From CAVSJJ01 sp963728395 (GTDB taxonomy: Bacteria > Actinomycetota > Actinomycetes > Actinomycetales > Dermatophilaceae): a stretch of DNA of 64,000 nt. The notes under the pieces were generated by a model. That model did not search any database. It saw only the letters and a list, made by a program, of their open reading frames with translations, and was not told where the DNA came from. Position 1 is the stretch's first letter. The number at the start of each line of letters is the position of its first letter. The stretch spans positions 372,001 through 436,000 of the forward strand of contig CAVSJJ010000004.1 in assembly GCA_963728395.1 (NCBI GenBank), in the 5' to 3' direction. Below, piece by piece: positions 46,253 through 54,720 of this stretch. The position numbers were made by a program, and so were the translations under genes.

Positions 46253-46438
46253 TCACCAACTGGACTTGGTCACGCCGGGCAGCTCGCCCCGGTGCGCCAT
46301 TTCCCGCAGGCAGATCCGGCAGAGGCCGAACTTGCGATAGACCGAGTGCGGCCGGCCGCAGCGCTGGCAGCGCGTGTAGGCGCGGACCTTGAACTTCGGC
46401 TTCCGGTTCGCCTTGTTGATCAGGGCGGTCTTGGCCAT
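46253..46438 (-). CDS. rpsN: 30S ribosomal protein S14, zinc type
   Basis: A 61-residue S14 of the short zinc-binding type. The ligands Cys24, Cys27, Cys40 and Cys43 (CQRC and CRIC) are present. Actinobacteria often carry a second, longer zinc-free S14 elsewhere for zinc shortage; it is not in this window. It follows rplE by two bases. Confidence 0.97.
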   Translation of the reverse strand: MAKTALINKANRKPKFKVRAYTRCQRCGRPHSVYRKFGLCRICLREMAHRGELPGVTKSSW

Positions 46439-46440
46439 GC

Positions 46441-47010
46441 TCAGTTCTCCTTGAACGGGAAGCCGAGCGCCTTGAGCAGGGCCCGTCCCTCGTCGTCGTT
46501 CGTCGCCGTCGTGACGACGGTGATGTCCATGCCGCGGACCCGGTCGATCCGGTCCTGGTCGATCTCGTGGAACATCGACTGCTCGGTGAGACCGAAGGTG
46601 TAGTTGCCGTTCCCGTCGAACTGCTTCGGGGACAGGCCGCGGAAGTCGCGGATGCGGGGCAGGGCGATGCTGACGAGCCGGTCGAGGAATTCCCACATCC
46701 GGTCGCCACGCAGCGTCGTGTGGGCGCCGATCGGCATGCCTTCGCGCAGCTTGAACTGGGCGATCGACTTGCGGGCCTTGGTGACGACCGGCTTCTGGCC
46801 GGTGATCGCCGTGAGGTCACGGACCGCACCGTCGATGAGCTTGCTGTCCTTGGCCGCGTCGCCGACCCCCATGTTGACGACGACCTTGACCACGCCCGGG
46901 ACCTGCATGACGTTCGGGTAGCCGAACTGGTCCCGCAGCGCGGCGCGGATCTCGGCGCCGTAGCGCTCCTTGAGTCGGGGCATCGCCCGCTCGGTCTGGG
47001 TCGCGGTCAT
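46441..47010 (-). CDS. rplE: 50S ribosomal protein L5
   Basis: A 189-residue L5, which binds 5S rRNA and contacts the P-site tRNA. VPGVVKVVVNMGVGDAAKDS, KPVVTKARKSIAQFKLREGM and GMDITVVTTATNDDEGRALL are conserved. Its ATG overlaps the rplX stop by one base. Confidence 0.97.
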   Translation of the reverse strand: MTATQTERAMPRLKERYGAEIRAALRDQFGYPNVMQVPGVVKVVVNMGVGDAAKDSKLIDGAVRDLTAITGQKPVVTKARKSIAQFKLREGMPIGAHTTLRGDRMWEFLDRLVSIALPRIRDFRGLSPKQFDGNGNYTFGLTEQSMFHEIDQDRIDRVRGMDITVVTTATNDDEGRALLKALGFPFKEN

Positions 47011-47357
47011 CACAGGTCCTTACCCGAGCGCGCGGCCACCCGGACCCGGCTCGTCTTCTGGCGGTCGCCGCGCTCGACGGTCTCGACGCGGGTCTTGATC
47101 CGCGTCGGCTTCTTGTCGGCGGGGTCGATGACCGCCACGTTGCTCACGTGGATGGGCGCCTCCTGGACCATGAGGCCACCGGTGCGCGTGCCACGGGTCG
47201 TCTCGCCGGCCTTGGTGTGCCGGGTGACCCGGTTGACACCCTCGACGGTGACCCGCCGGGCCTCGCGGTCGACCGCGATGACCTTGCCGGTGGACCCGGC
47301 GTCCTTGCCGGCCAGCACCTGGACGGTGTCGCCCTTCTTGATCTTCATCTTCGCCAT
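47010..47357 (-). CDS. rplX: 50S ribosomal protein L24
   Basis: A 115-residue L24, an assembly initiator with a KOW motif (KIKKGDTVQVLAGKDAGSTG, KVIAVDREARRVTVEGVNRV). It follows rplN by three bases and is coupled to rplE. Confidence 0.96.
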   Translation of the reverse strand: MAKMKIKKGDTVQVLAGKDAGSTGKVIAVDREARRVTVEGVNRVTRHTKAGETTRGTRTGGLMVQEAPIHVSNVAVIDPADKKPTRIKTRVETVERGDRQKTSRVRVAARSGKDL

Positions 47358-47360
47358 GGC

Positions 47361-47729
47361 TTACAGCACCTCCGGGGCGAGCGAGATGATCTTCATGAAC
47401 TTCTTCTCGCGCAGTTCACGGCCGACGGGGCCGAAGATTCGGGTCCCGCGCGGGTCGCCGTCGGGGCGCAGGATCACGGCGGCGTTCTCGTCGAAGCGGA
47501 TGTAGGAGCCGTCGGGACGACGGCGCTCCTTCGAGGTCCGCACGACGACCGCCTTGACGACATCGCCCTTCTTGACGTTGCCGCCCGGGATCGCGTCCTT
47601 GACCGTGGCGACGACCGTGTCACCGATGCCGGCGTAGCGCCGGCCCGAACCGCCGAGCACCCGGATGACGAGGATCTCCTTCGCCCCGGTGTTGTCGGCG
47701 ACGCGCAGTCGACTCTCCTGCTGGATCAC
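47361..47729 (-). CDS. rplN: 50S ribosomal protein L14
   Basis: A 122-residue L14 with MIQQESRLRVADNTGAKEIL and GDVVKAVVVRTSKERRRPDG. The start is a GTG overlapping the rpsQ stop by four bases (GTGA). It opens the spc operon in the usual order, though no gap separates it from the S10 operon here. Confidence 0.97.
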   Translation of the reverse strand: MIQQESRLRVADNTGAKEILVIRVLGGSGRRYAGIGDTVVATVKDAIPGGNVKKGDVVKAVVVRTSKERRRPDGSYIRFDENAAVILRPDGDPRGTRIFGPVGRELREKKFMKIISLAPEVL

Positions 47730-48025
47730 TTCGCCTTCTCCAAAATCTCCACGACGCGCCAGCGCTTCGTCGCCGACAGCGGGCGGGTCTCCATGATGAC
47801 GACGCGGTCACCGACGCCCGCCGAGTTCGCCTCGTCGTGCGCCTTGACCTTGCTCGTGCGCCGGATGACCTTGCCGTACAGGGCGTGCTTGACGCGGTCC
47901 TCGACCTCGACGACGACGGTCTTGTCCATCTTGTCGCTGACGACGTAGCCCTGGCGGGTCTTGCGGTGGCTGCGGCCGTGCTCGGTCGCCTCGGTCATCG
48001 TGGCCTCCGTGGTGTTCTCGCTCAT
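47726..48025 (-). CDS. rpsQ: 30S ribosomal protein S17
   Basis: A 99-residue S17. After an acidic N-terminus of about 20 residues comes the conserved core RKTRQGYVVSDKMDKTVVVE and VGDRVVIMETRPLSATKRWR. It overlaps rpmC by four bases and rplN by four bases. Confidence 0.96.
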   Translation of the reverse strand: MSENTTEATMTEATEHGRSHRKTRQGYVVSDKMDKTVVVEVEDRVKHALYGKVIRRTSKVKAHDEANSAGVGDRVVIMETRPLSATKRWRVVEILEKAK

Positions 48026-48270
48026 GCCGTGGCCTCGTCCTTCTCCGGTGCGGCGCCGATGCCGAGCTCCCGCTCGCGCATCTCGGTGTAGATCCGGGCG
48101 ATGTCCTTGCGGACCGCCCGAAGCCGGCCGTGGTTGTCCAGCTGGCCGGTGGCCGACTGGAAGCGGAGGTTGAACAGCTCCTCCTTGGCCTTGCGCAGCT
48201 CGTCGACGAGACGGTCGTCGTCGAACCCACGCAGGTCGTTGGACTTCAGGTCCTTGGAACCGACTGCCAT
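48022..48270 (-). CDS. rpmC: 50S ribosomal protein L29
   Basis: An 82-residue L29 located at the peptide exit, where SRP and trigger factor bind. FDDDRLVDELRKAKEELFNL and RAVRKDIARIYTEMRERELG are conserved. It overlaps rplP by one base. Confidence 0.96.
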   Translation of the reverse strand: MAVGSKDLKSNDLRGFDDDRLVDELRKAKEELFNLRFQSATGQLDNHGRLRAVRKDIARIYTEMRERELGIGAAPEKDEATA

Positions 48271-48689
48271 CAGATGTCACCACCTTCACGCTGGACGAAG
48301 CGGCACTTCATCGGCAGCTTGTGCATGGCCAGACGCATCGCCTCGCGGGCGACGTCCTCGGTCACGCCCGACAGCTCGAACATGACGCGGCCCGGCTTGA
48401 CGTTGGCGACCCACCACTCGGGTGAGCCCTTGCCGGAGCCCATCCGGGTCTCGGCCGGCTTCTTGGTCAGGGGGCGGTCGGGGTAGATGTTGATCCACAC
48501 CTTCCCACCACGCTTGATGTACCGGGTCATCGCGATACGCGCCGACTCGATCTGTCGGTTCGTCACGTATGCCGGCTCGAGGGCCTGGATGCCGTAGTCA
48601 CCGAAGGCGATCGCGGTGCCGCCCTTGGCAGCGCCCGAGCGACCCGGGTGGTGCTGCTTGCGGTGCTTGACTCGACGAGGAATGAGCAT
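48270..48689 (-). CDS. rplP: 50S ribosomal protein L16
   Basis: A 139-residue L16 near the A site. MLIPRRVKHRKQHHPGRSGA and GKGSPEWWVANVKPGRVMFE are diagnostic. The EPAYVT segment uses GCA for Ala, giving a CGGCATAC word on the coding strand. It overlaps rpsC by one base. Confidence 0.97.
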   Translation of the reverse strand: MLIPRRVKHRKQHHPGRSGAAKGGTAIAFGDYGIQALEPAYVTNRQIESARIAMTRYIKRGGKVWINIYPDRPLTKKPAETRMGSGKGSPEWWVANVKPGRVMFELSGVTEDVAREAMRLAMHKLPMKCRFVQREGGDI

Positions 48690-49516
48690 CAGCTGGCCTC
48701 TCCCTCAGGGGTGGACGGGGTGGTCGTCGCGGCCTCGGGCGCGGGGGCGGCGGGTGCCTCGGCCGCGGGTGCCTCCACGCGGTCGGTGCGGCGCGCGCGA
48801 GCCGGACGGTCGCCGCCGTCACGACGCGGGCCACGGCCCTGACGCGGCGCGGCGGCCTGCTGGGCGGCGAGCTCACGCGCGGTGAGGTCACCCTTGTAGA
48901 TCCACACCTTGACGCCGATCCGGCCGAACGTCGTGCGGGCCTCGTAGAGGCCGTAGTCGATGTTGGCGCGCAGCGTGTGCAGGGGGACACGGCCCTCGCG
49001 GTAGAACTCGGTGCGGCTCATCTCGGCGCCGCCGAGGCGGCCTGACACCTGGACCCGGATGCCCTTGGCACCGGCCCTGGTCGCCGACTGCATGCCCTTG
49101 CGCATGGCACGACGGAAGGACACGCGGGCGCTGAGCTGCTCGGCGATGCCCTGGGCGACGAGCTGCGCGTCGATCTCGGGGTTCTTGACCTCGAGGATGT
49201 TGAGCTGGACCTGCTTGCCGGTCAGCTTCTCGAGCTCGCCGCGGATCCGGTCGGCCTCCGCGCCGCGACGGCCGATGACGATGCCCGGCCGGGCGGTGTG
49301 GATGTCGACGCGGACCCGGTCCCGGGTGCGCTCGATGTCGACGCGTGCGATGCCGGCCCGCTCCATGCCCTCGGACATGAGCTTGCGGATCGCGACGTCC
49401 TCCTTGACATAGTCGCGGTAGCGCTGACCCTCCTTGGTCGAGTCAGCGAACCAACGGCTCCGGTGCTCGGTCGTGATGCCCAGACGGAAGCCGTGCGGGT
49501 TGACCTTCTGACCCAT
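48689..49516 (-). CDS. rpsC: 30S ribosomal protein S3
   Basis: A 275-residue S3 of the mRNA entry channel. MGQKVNPHGFRLGITTEHRS, the KH domain with GIVIGRRGAEADRIRGELEK and the C-terminal FGRIGVKVWIYKGD are intact. After about residue 220 there is an Ala/Pro/Arg-rich tail of 55 residues, longer than in E. coli but usual for actinobacteria. Its ATG overlaps the rplV stop. Confidence 0.97.
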   Translation of the reverse strand: MGQKVNPHGFRLGITTEHRSRWFADSTKEGQRYRDYVKEDVAIRKLMSEGMERAGIARVDIERTRDRVRVDIHTARPGIVIGRRGAEADRIRGELEKLTGKQVQLNILEVKNPEIDAQLVAQGIAEQLSARVSFRRAMRKGMQSATRAGAKGIRVQVSGRLGGAEMSRTEFYREGRVPLHTLRANIDYGLYEARTTFGRIGVKVWIYKGDLTARELAAQQAAAPRQGRGPRRDGGDRPARARRTDRVEAPAAEAPAAPAPEAATTTPSTPEGEAS

Positions 49517-49946
49517 TAGCGGTTGCCTCCCTTGCTGGACTTCGTTGGTGTCTTGCCGGCCTTGGTCTCGGGGACCTGCTCGACGACGACGGTGATGTGG
49601 CTGGTGCGCTTGTTGATCCGGCCCGCGCGGCCCTGTGCCCGGGGGCGGAACCGCTTCATCGTCGGCGCCCTCGTCGACGTACGCGTGGGCGACGACGAGC
49701 TCGCGCTCGTCGAAGCGCTCTGCGCGGGCGTCGGCCTTGACACGGGCGTTCGCGATGGCGCTCTCGAGCACCTTGCGGATCGGCTCGCTCGCGCCCTGCG
49801 GGGCGAAGCGGAGCGTCGCGACGGCGTCGGCGGCGCTCTTGCCCCGGATGAGCGCGATCGACCCGACGCGCCTTCTGCGGCGTGACCCGCACGTGCCGGG
49901 CGACGGCCCGGGACTGGGTCACCTCGGTGGTGTCGGTGGTGGCCAT
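49516..49946 (-). CDS. rplV: 50S ribosomal protein L22 (frame broken)
   Basis: An L22 of about 142 residues lining the exit tunnel. MATTDTTEVTQSRAVARHVR, RVTPQKARR, LESAIANARVKADARAERFD and PTMKRFRPRAQGRAGRINKR are read in three different frames. One extra base near 49858 (GATCGCGCTC where GATGCGCTC-type sequence is expected) and another near 49666 explain the breaks exactly. The gene is essential and the neighbours are intact, so these are probably sequencing errors. It overlaps rpsS by one base. Confidence 0.88.
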
Positions 49947-50227
49947 CAGCGGCGACGCCCCTTCTTGTCGTCCTTCACGTGACCCTTGAAGGTGCGGGTC
50001 GGTGCGAACTCGCCGAGCTTGTGGCCGACCATCGCCTCGGTGACGAACACCGGGACGTGCTTGCGGCCGTCGTGGACGGCGAGGGTGTGGCCGAGCATGT
50101 CCGGGCTGATGACCGACCGGCGCGACCAGGTCTTGATGACGTTCTTCGTGCCCGCTTCGTTCTGGGCGTCCACCTTCTTCTGAAGGTGGTCGTCGATGAA
50201 GGGGCCCTTCTTCAGGCTACGAGGCAT
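49946..50227 (-). CDS. rpsS: 30S ribosomal protein S19
   Basis: A 93-residue S19 of the small-subunit head. MPRSLKKGPFIDDHLQKKVD and PDMLGHTLAVHDGRKHVPVF with FAPTRTFKGHVK are characteristic. It follows rplB by 16 bp. Confidence 0.97.
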   Translation of the reverse strand: MPRSLKKGPFIDDHLQKKVDAQNEAGTKNVIKTWSRRSVISPDMLGHTLAVHDGRKHVPVFVTEAMVGHKLGEFAPTRTFKGHVKDDKKGRRR

Positions 50228-50243
50228 GTGTCAATGGCTCCTA

Positions 50244-51080
50244 TCAGCGCTTCTTGCCCGTGCGGCGGCGGCGGACGATCATCTTGTCGCTGGCCTTGCC
50301 AGGGCGACGGGTCCGGCCCTCGGGCTGGCCCCAGGGGCTCACCGGATGGCGGCCACCGGAGGTGCGCCCCTCACCACCACCGTGCGGGTGGTCGACCGGG
50401 TTCATCACGACACCGCGGACGGTCGGGCGCTTGCCCTTCCAGCGCGAGCGGCCGGCCTTGCCCCAGTTGATGTTGGACTGCTCGGCGTTGCCGACCTCGC
50501 CGATCGTCGCGCGGCACCGCGCGTCGACGTTGCGGATCTCACCGGACGGCATCCGCAGCTGGGCGTACGGGCCGTCCTTCGCCACGAGCTGGACGCGGAC
50601 GCCGGCCGAGCGGGCGATCTTCGCGCCGCCGCCGGGACGCAGCTCCACGGCGTGGATGACCGTACCGGTGGGGATGTTGCGCAGCGGGAGCGAGTTGCCG
50701 GGCTTGATGTCGGCGCCCGGCCCGTTCTCGATCGCGTCACCCTGCTGGAGCCGGTTCGGCGCGAGGATGTAGCGCTTCTCGCCGTCGGCGTAGTGCAGGA
50801 GCGCGATGCGCGCGGTCCGGTTGGGGTCGTACTCGATGTGCGCGACCCTGGCCGGCACGCCGTCCTTGTCGTGGCGACGGAAGTCGATGACGCGGTAGGC
50901 GCGCTTGTGGCCGCCGCCGATGTGTCGCGTCGTGATCCGGCCGTTGTTGTTCCGGCCGCCGCTCTTGGTCAGTGGACGGACGAGGGACTTCTCGGGCGTC
51001 GAACGGGTGACCTCGACGAAGTCGGCCACGCTCGAGCCACGACGCCCCGGCGTCGTCGGCTTGTACTTGCGGATACCCAT
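50244..51080 (-). CDS. rplB: 50S ribosomal protein L2
   Basis: A 278-residue L2 needed for subunit joining and peptidyl transfer. MGIRKYKPTTPGRRGSSVAD opens it, RHIGGGHKRAYRVIDFRRHD follows, and the PVDHPHGGGEGRTSGGRHPV segment contains the conserved His near the peptidyl transferase centre. Standard length and position. Confidence 0.97.
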   Translation of the reverse strand: MGIRKYKPTTPGRRGSSVADFVEVTRSTPEKSLVRPLTKSGGRNNNGRITTRHIGGGHKRAYRVIDFRRHDKDGVPARVAHIEYDPNRTARIALLHYADGEKRYILAPNRLQQGDAIENGPGADIKPGNSLPLRNIPTGTVIHAVELRPGGGAKIARSAGVRVQLVAKDGPYAQLRMPSGEIRNVDARCRATIGEVGNAEQSNINWGKAGRSRWKGKRPTVRGVVMNPVDHPHGGGEGRTSGGRHPVSPWGQPEGRTRRPGKASDKMIVRRRRTGKKR

Positions 51081-51106
51081 GGTGTGTCCTTCAGTCCTCG
51101 TTCGTC

Positions 51107-51403
51107 TCAGACGCCGGCCGAGCCGAAGATGTCGATGGTGCCCTCGCGGAGGGTGACGATGGCGCGCTTGGTGTCCTTGCGCTTGCCCGCGCCGAACCGG
51201 GTCCGACGGGCCTTGCCCTGACGGTTCATCGTGTGGACCGAGTCGACCTTGACGCCGAAGATCTCCTCGACGGCGATCCTGATCTCGGTCTTGTTCGAGC
51301 GCGGGTCGACGATGAAGGTGTACTTCCCCTCGTCGAGCAGCCCGTAGGACTTCTCCGAGACGACCGGCGCGATGAGAATGTCGCGGGGGTTCTTGGCAGT
51401 CAT
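51107..51403 (-). CDS. rplW: 50S ribosomal protein L23
   Basis: A 98-residue L23, main docking site for trigger factor and SRP at the tunnel exit. DILIAPVVSEKSYGLLDEGK and VDSVHTMNRQGKARRTRFGA are conserved. It starts seven bases after the rplD stop. Confidence 0.96.
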   Translation of the reverse strand: MTAKNPRDILIAPVVSEKSYGLLDEGKYTFIVDPRSNKTEIRIAVEEIFGVKVDSVHTMNRQGKARRTRFGAGKRKDTKRAIVTLREGTIDIFGSAGV

Positions 51404-51410
51404 CGCAGCC

Positions 51411-52391
51411 TCACTTCTCCTTCGCCGAGTCGTCTGACTTCTTGGCGCGGCTGCCGGCCTTCTTGAACCCGGCGGCCTCGGCGGCGGCCTCGTCCGTGAA
51501 CCAGAACTCGGCGACCGTCGTGTCGTACCAGCGACCGCCCGGGGCGTGATAGAGGCCCGAGTCGGCATTGCCCTTGACGGTGTAGCCCTCGGGGGCCGAG
51601 CCGTCGGCGTTCGCCGGAGCGGCGCCATCGGGCAGCTCGGTCGAGGCAGCGCCCTCGGCGCCCTCGGACTCCGCGTCCTCGGCCGGCGCAGCCTTGTCGG
51701 CCTTCTCCGCCTTCGCGGCGGTCGTTGCCGCAGCCGCGTCGGTCACCTCCACCGGCAGGTCCGCGGCGCGGACCACCGAGGTCGGCCCGGCGACGAACTC
51801 CTCGAAGGCCGCCTGGGTGAAGACGATGTCGTCGGCGCACAGGACGTCGTAGGTGTTGAGCTGGTCGGCGGCGAGAACGTGGACGTTCGCGAGGTTGCGC
51901 ACCGACTTGAGCGAGATGACGTCACTGCGGTCGAGGACGACCAGCAGGTTGGGGCGCTCGGTGAGTCCGGCCAGCAGCGCGGCCGCCGACTTCGCGGACG
52001 GGGCGTCACCGGTGATGAGCGACCCCACGACGTGGATCCGGCCGTGCCGGGCCCGGTCGGAGAGGGCGCCACGCAGGGCGGCGGCCTTCATCTTCTTCGG
52101 GGTGCGCTGGTTGTAGGAGCGCGGCTGCGGTCCGTGGACCGTGCCACCACCGGCGAACTGCGGCGCCCGGGTCGAACCCTGGCGGGCGCGGCCGGTGCCC
52201 TTCTGACGGTAGGGCTTCTTGCCACCACCGCGGACCATGCCGCGGGTCTTCGTGGCGTGGGTGCCCTGTCGCGCGGCGGCGAGCTGGGCGACGACCACCT
52301 GGTGGATCAGCGGGACGTTCGTCTGCACGTCGAAGATCTCGGCGGGCAGGTCGACGGCCACGGTCGTGGCCCTGGCAGCGGACGTAGCCAT
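51411..52391 (-). CDS. rplD: 50S ribosomal protein L4 with C-terminal sunset-like domain
   Basis: A 326-residue L4, about 110 residues longer than the usual 205-220. The core (1 to about 218) has the expected segments (QGTHATKTRGMVRGGGKKPY, RQKGTGRARQGS for the tunnel loop, NLLVVLDRSDVISLKSVRNL). A Glu/Ala-rich linker follows, then at about 265-312 a compact domain GYTVKGNADSGLYHAPGGRW, YDTTVAEFWFTDEAAAEAAG, which matches the sunset domain seen in actinobacterial proteins. Its role on the ribosome is not known to me. A basic KKSDDSAKEK tail ends the protein. Gene order rplC-rplD-rplW is normal. Confidence 0.95.
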   Translation of the reverse strand: MATSAARATTVAVDLPAEIFDVQTNVPLIHQVVVAQLAAARQGTHATKTRGMVRGGGKKPYRQKGTGRARQGSTRAPQFAGGGTVHGPQPRSYNQRTPKKMKAAALRGALSDRARHGRIHVVGSLITGDAPSAKSAAALLAGLTERPNLLVVLDRSDVISLKSVRNLANVHVLAADQLNTYDVLCADDIVFTQAAFEEFVAGPTSVVRAADLPVEVTDAAAATTAAKAEKADKAAPAEDAESEGAEGAASTELPDGAAPANADGSAPEGYTVKGNADSGLYHAPGGRWYDTTVAEFWFTDEAAAEAAGFKKAGSRAKKSDDSAKEK

Positions 52392-52395
52392 GGGA

Positions 52396-53052
52396 TCAGG
52401 CCCCCTTCGCCGCGGTGCGGACGAGAACGACGGCGCCGGCCGGGCCCGGAACGGCCCCCTTGACGAGCAGCAGGCCCTTCTCGGCGTCGACGGCGTGGAT
52501 CGTGAGGTTCTGGGTGGTCTGGCGCACGCCGCCCATCCGGCCGGCCATCCGCATCCCCTTGAAGACGCGGCCCGGGGTGGCGCAGCCACCGATCGAACCG
52601 GGCTTGCGGTGGTTGCGGTGCGCACCGTGCGAGGCGCCGACTCCGTGGAAGCCGTGGCGCTTCATGACGCCGGCGAAGCCCTTGCCCTTCGTCGTGCCGG
52701 TGACGTCGACGACCTGACCGGCCTCGAACACCTCGGCGGTGACCTCCTGGCCGAGCGTGAAGTCGGCCGCGTCGGCGGTCCGCAGCTCGACGAGGTGCCG
52801 GCGCGGCGTGACGCCGGCCTTCTCGAAGTGACCGGACAGGGGCTGGGTGACCTTGCGGGGGTCGATCGGGCCGAAGCCGAGTTGCACCGCGGCATACCCG
52901 TCGGTGTCCGCGTCGCGGACCTGGGTGACGACGCAGGGGCCGGCCTTGATGACGGTGACGGGGACGAGCTTGCTGTCGGCGTCCCACACCTGGGTCATGC
53001 CGAGCTTCTCGCCCAGCAGGCCCGTGACGGTCCTGGTTGCAGTGTGAGTCAT
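52396..53052 (-). CDS. rplC: 50S ribosomal protein L3
   Basis: A 218-residue L3, an assembly initiator. LLGEKLGMTQVWDADSKLVP, VVDVTGTTKGKGFAGVMKRH and GSIGGCATPGRVFKGMRMAG (with the Gln/Met loop reaching the peptidyl transferase centre) are conserved. It lies 11 bp after rpsJ. Confidence 0.97.
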   Translation of the reverse strand: MTHTATRTVTGLLGEKLGMTQVWDADSKLVPVTVIKAGPCVVTQVRDADTDGYAAVQLGFGPIDPRKVTQPLSGHFEKAGVTPRRHLVELRTADAADFTLGQEVTAEVFEAGQVVDVTGTTKGKGFAGVMKRHGFHGVGASHGAHRNHRKPGSIGGCATPGRVFKGMRMAGRMGGVRQTTQNLTIHAVDAEKGLLLVKGAVPGPAGAVVLVRTAAKGA

Positions 53053-53063
53053 GATCGTCGACC

Positions 53064-53372
53064 TCAGAGCTTGATCTCGATGTTGACGTCGGCCGGCAGG
53101 TCGAGACGCATCAGCGAGTCGACGGCCTTCGGCGTCGGGTCGATGATGTCGATGAGGCGCTTGTGGGTGCGCATCTCGAAGTGTTCGCGGCTGTCCTTGT
53201 ATTTGTGGGGCGAGCGGATGACCACGAAGACGTTCTTCTCCGTGGGCAGCGGCACCGGGCCCACCACCGTGGCGCCGGCACGGGTCACCGTGTCGACGAT
53301 CTTCCGCGCCGAGCTGTCGATGACCTCATGGTCATACGACTTCAGGCGGATGCGGATCTTCTGTCCCGCCAT
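53064..53372 (-). CDS. rpsJ: 30S ribosomal protein S10
   Basis: A 102-residue S10 (also the antitermination factor NusE). MAGQKIRIRLKSYDHEVIDS and GPVPLPTEKNVFVVIRSPHK are diagnostic. It is the first gene of the S10 operon; its promoter should lie in the 444 bp upstream. Confidence 0.97.
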   Translation of the reverse strand: MAGQKIRIRLKSYDHEVIDSSARKIVDTVTRAGATVVGPVPLPTEKNVFVVIRSPHKYKDSREHFEMRTHKRLIDIIDPTPKAVDSLMRLDLPADVNIEIKL

Positions 53373-53816
53373 CTGCGTTTCCCGTCTCTCTCTCGCCGTC
53401 GTGCTGTGGTTCGTCGGCGGGTCCTGGTCGCCGACCCCCGCGGTCGGGTGTGTCGCGGCTGCGTCGCAGCCCCGCGCCGGCGCCTTCGCGCTTCCCGTGG
53501 GCGGATGTCGTTTCCGGTGGACCCGGGCCTGGCCGACCCGATGTGTCGCCCCGCCGTGGCGGTTCGATTCGTTGGCATCAGGTGTGCGCGCCGGCGATCC
53601 GACGACGGCATCGGCCATCGGCGAGCCACCCGGCGCGCGCCAAGCAACCTGGCTAGTGTGCCAGAGCCGCCGCCGTGCATCCAAATCGAGCCGGCCCGCA
53701 CGCTCGGCCGGTGGAACTGGGGCCGAGGTATCAGTGCCGCCCCCCACCGCCTCTTCCTCACCAGCGACGCCTGCACGTGGGACGCACGTCGCATCAACGG
53801 GGGAAGGAATCCAGTC
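53373..53816. other. Divergent control region between rpsJ and the secreted protein
   Basis: About 440 bp with no convincing gene. It must hold the S10 operon promoter (minus) and that of the secreted protein (plus). On the plus strand GGAACT at about 53711 resembles an ECF sigma -35, but no matching -10 stands out. No riboswitch or L4-type leader could be recognised. Confidence 0.5.
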
Positions 53817-54659
53817 ATGTTCAGCACTCTCAGAGGCTCCCGCCTGGTCCGCACGACGTTCGTGGCCGCGGCCGCGGTGGGCATCGGGGTCACGGCCGCG
53901 AGCAGCGGCGTCGCCGCCGGCACGCCGTCACCGAACGGACTCGCCGCGACCGGTCCGTCGACCGTCTCGCCCACGCTCGTCGCCACGGCGGGCAGCGAGC
54001 TGCGGTTCGTCTCCGTCGCGCCCTGTCGCATCATCGACACGCGCCTCGCCGGCGGGCCGGTCAACAACTCGACCCGCACCTTCACGGCCGACGGCCCGAA
54101 CTACGCGGGCCAGGGCGGCACCGCCACGGGCTGCGACATCCCGACGAACATCATCGCCGCCGTCCAGCTCAACCTCGGCGCCATCCCGGCCGCCGGCCAG
54201 CACGGCTACGTCAAGGCCTGGGCCACCGGCACCACCGAGCCGCTCGCCTCGCTGGTCAACTACACCTCCAGCAGCGCGATCGCCAACATGGTGACCGTGC
54301 CGGTCAACAGCGCGAGCAACTTCACCGTCCGCACCTACCACTCGGCCCACATCTTCGCCGACGTGGCCGGCTACTGGGTCAAGCCGCTCTACGCGACCGT
54401 CACCCCGACCGGTTCGATCTACCTCAACCGGGCCTCGGGCGTCGTCGCCGTGACCAGGACCGGGACCGGCTCCTACACGATCACCTTCGACCGCGACGTC
54501 AGCCGGTGCTCTGCCCAGGGGACCGACCTCATCTTCGCCACCACCCGCGACGTCTCGGTCGACAACTCGGGCGGCGCCTCGGGCAACGTCTACGTCCGGG
54601 TGACCAATGCCTCGAGCGCGCTCGAGGACACCTACTTCAACGTGGGCCTGACCTGCTAG
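53817..54659 (+). CDS. Secreted protein with PCRIIDTR motif
   Basis: A 280-residue exported protein. The signal peptide (about 1-34) has SRLVRTTFVAAAAVGIGVTA and an alanine-rich cleavage region. The mature part opens with FVSVAPCRIIDTRLAGGPVN, a motif shared by a group of secreted beta-sandwich proteins of actinobacteria and planctomycetes, usually next to a partner catalytic domain that is absent here. The C-terminal 80 residues form a second beta-rich unit with two cysteines. No sortase signal. GGGGGAAGGA precedes the ATG. It interrupts the tuf-rpsJ junction of the ribosomal cluster and points the opposite way. Confidence 0.82.
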   Translation: MFSTLRGSRLVRTTFVAAAAVGIGVTAASSGVAAGTPSPNGLAATGPSTVSPTLVATAGSELRFVSVAPCRIIDTRLAGGPVNNSTRTFTADGPNYAGQGGTATGCDIPTNIIAAVQLNLGAIPAAGQHGYVKAWATGTTEPLASLVNYTSSSAIANMVTVPVNSASNFTVRTYHSAHIFADVAGYWVKPLYATVTPTGSIYLNRASGVVAVTRTGTGSYTITFDRDVSRCSAQGTDLIFATTRDVSVDNSGGASGNVYVRVTNASSALEDTYFNVGLTC

Positions 54660-54688
54660 GCGTGGCTCGCACCTGAAGGACGCACCAC

Positions 54689-54720
54689 GGGGGCCCGTAT
54701 GCCGCGGCATACGGGCCCCC
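54689..54720. terminator. Perfect 32-bp palindrome (GTATGCCG family)
   Basis: The half-site GGGGGCCCGTATGCCG at 54689-54704 is followed directly by its exact reverse complement to 54720, with no loop. It lies 30 bp after the secreted-protein stop and probably ends that transcript. The truncated ArsR remnant begins at the very next base. Confidence 0.8.
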
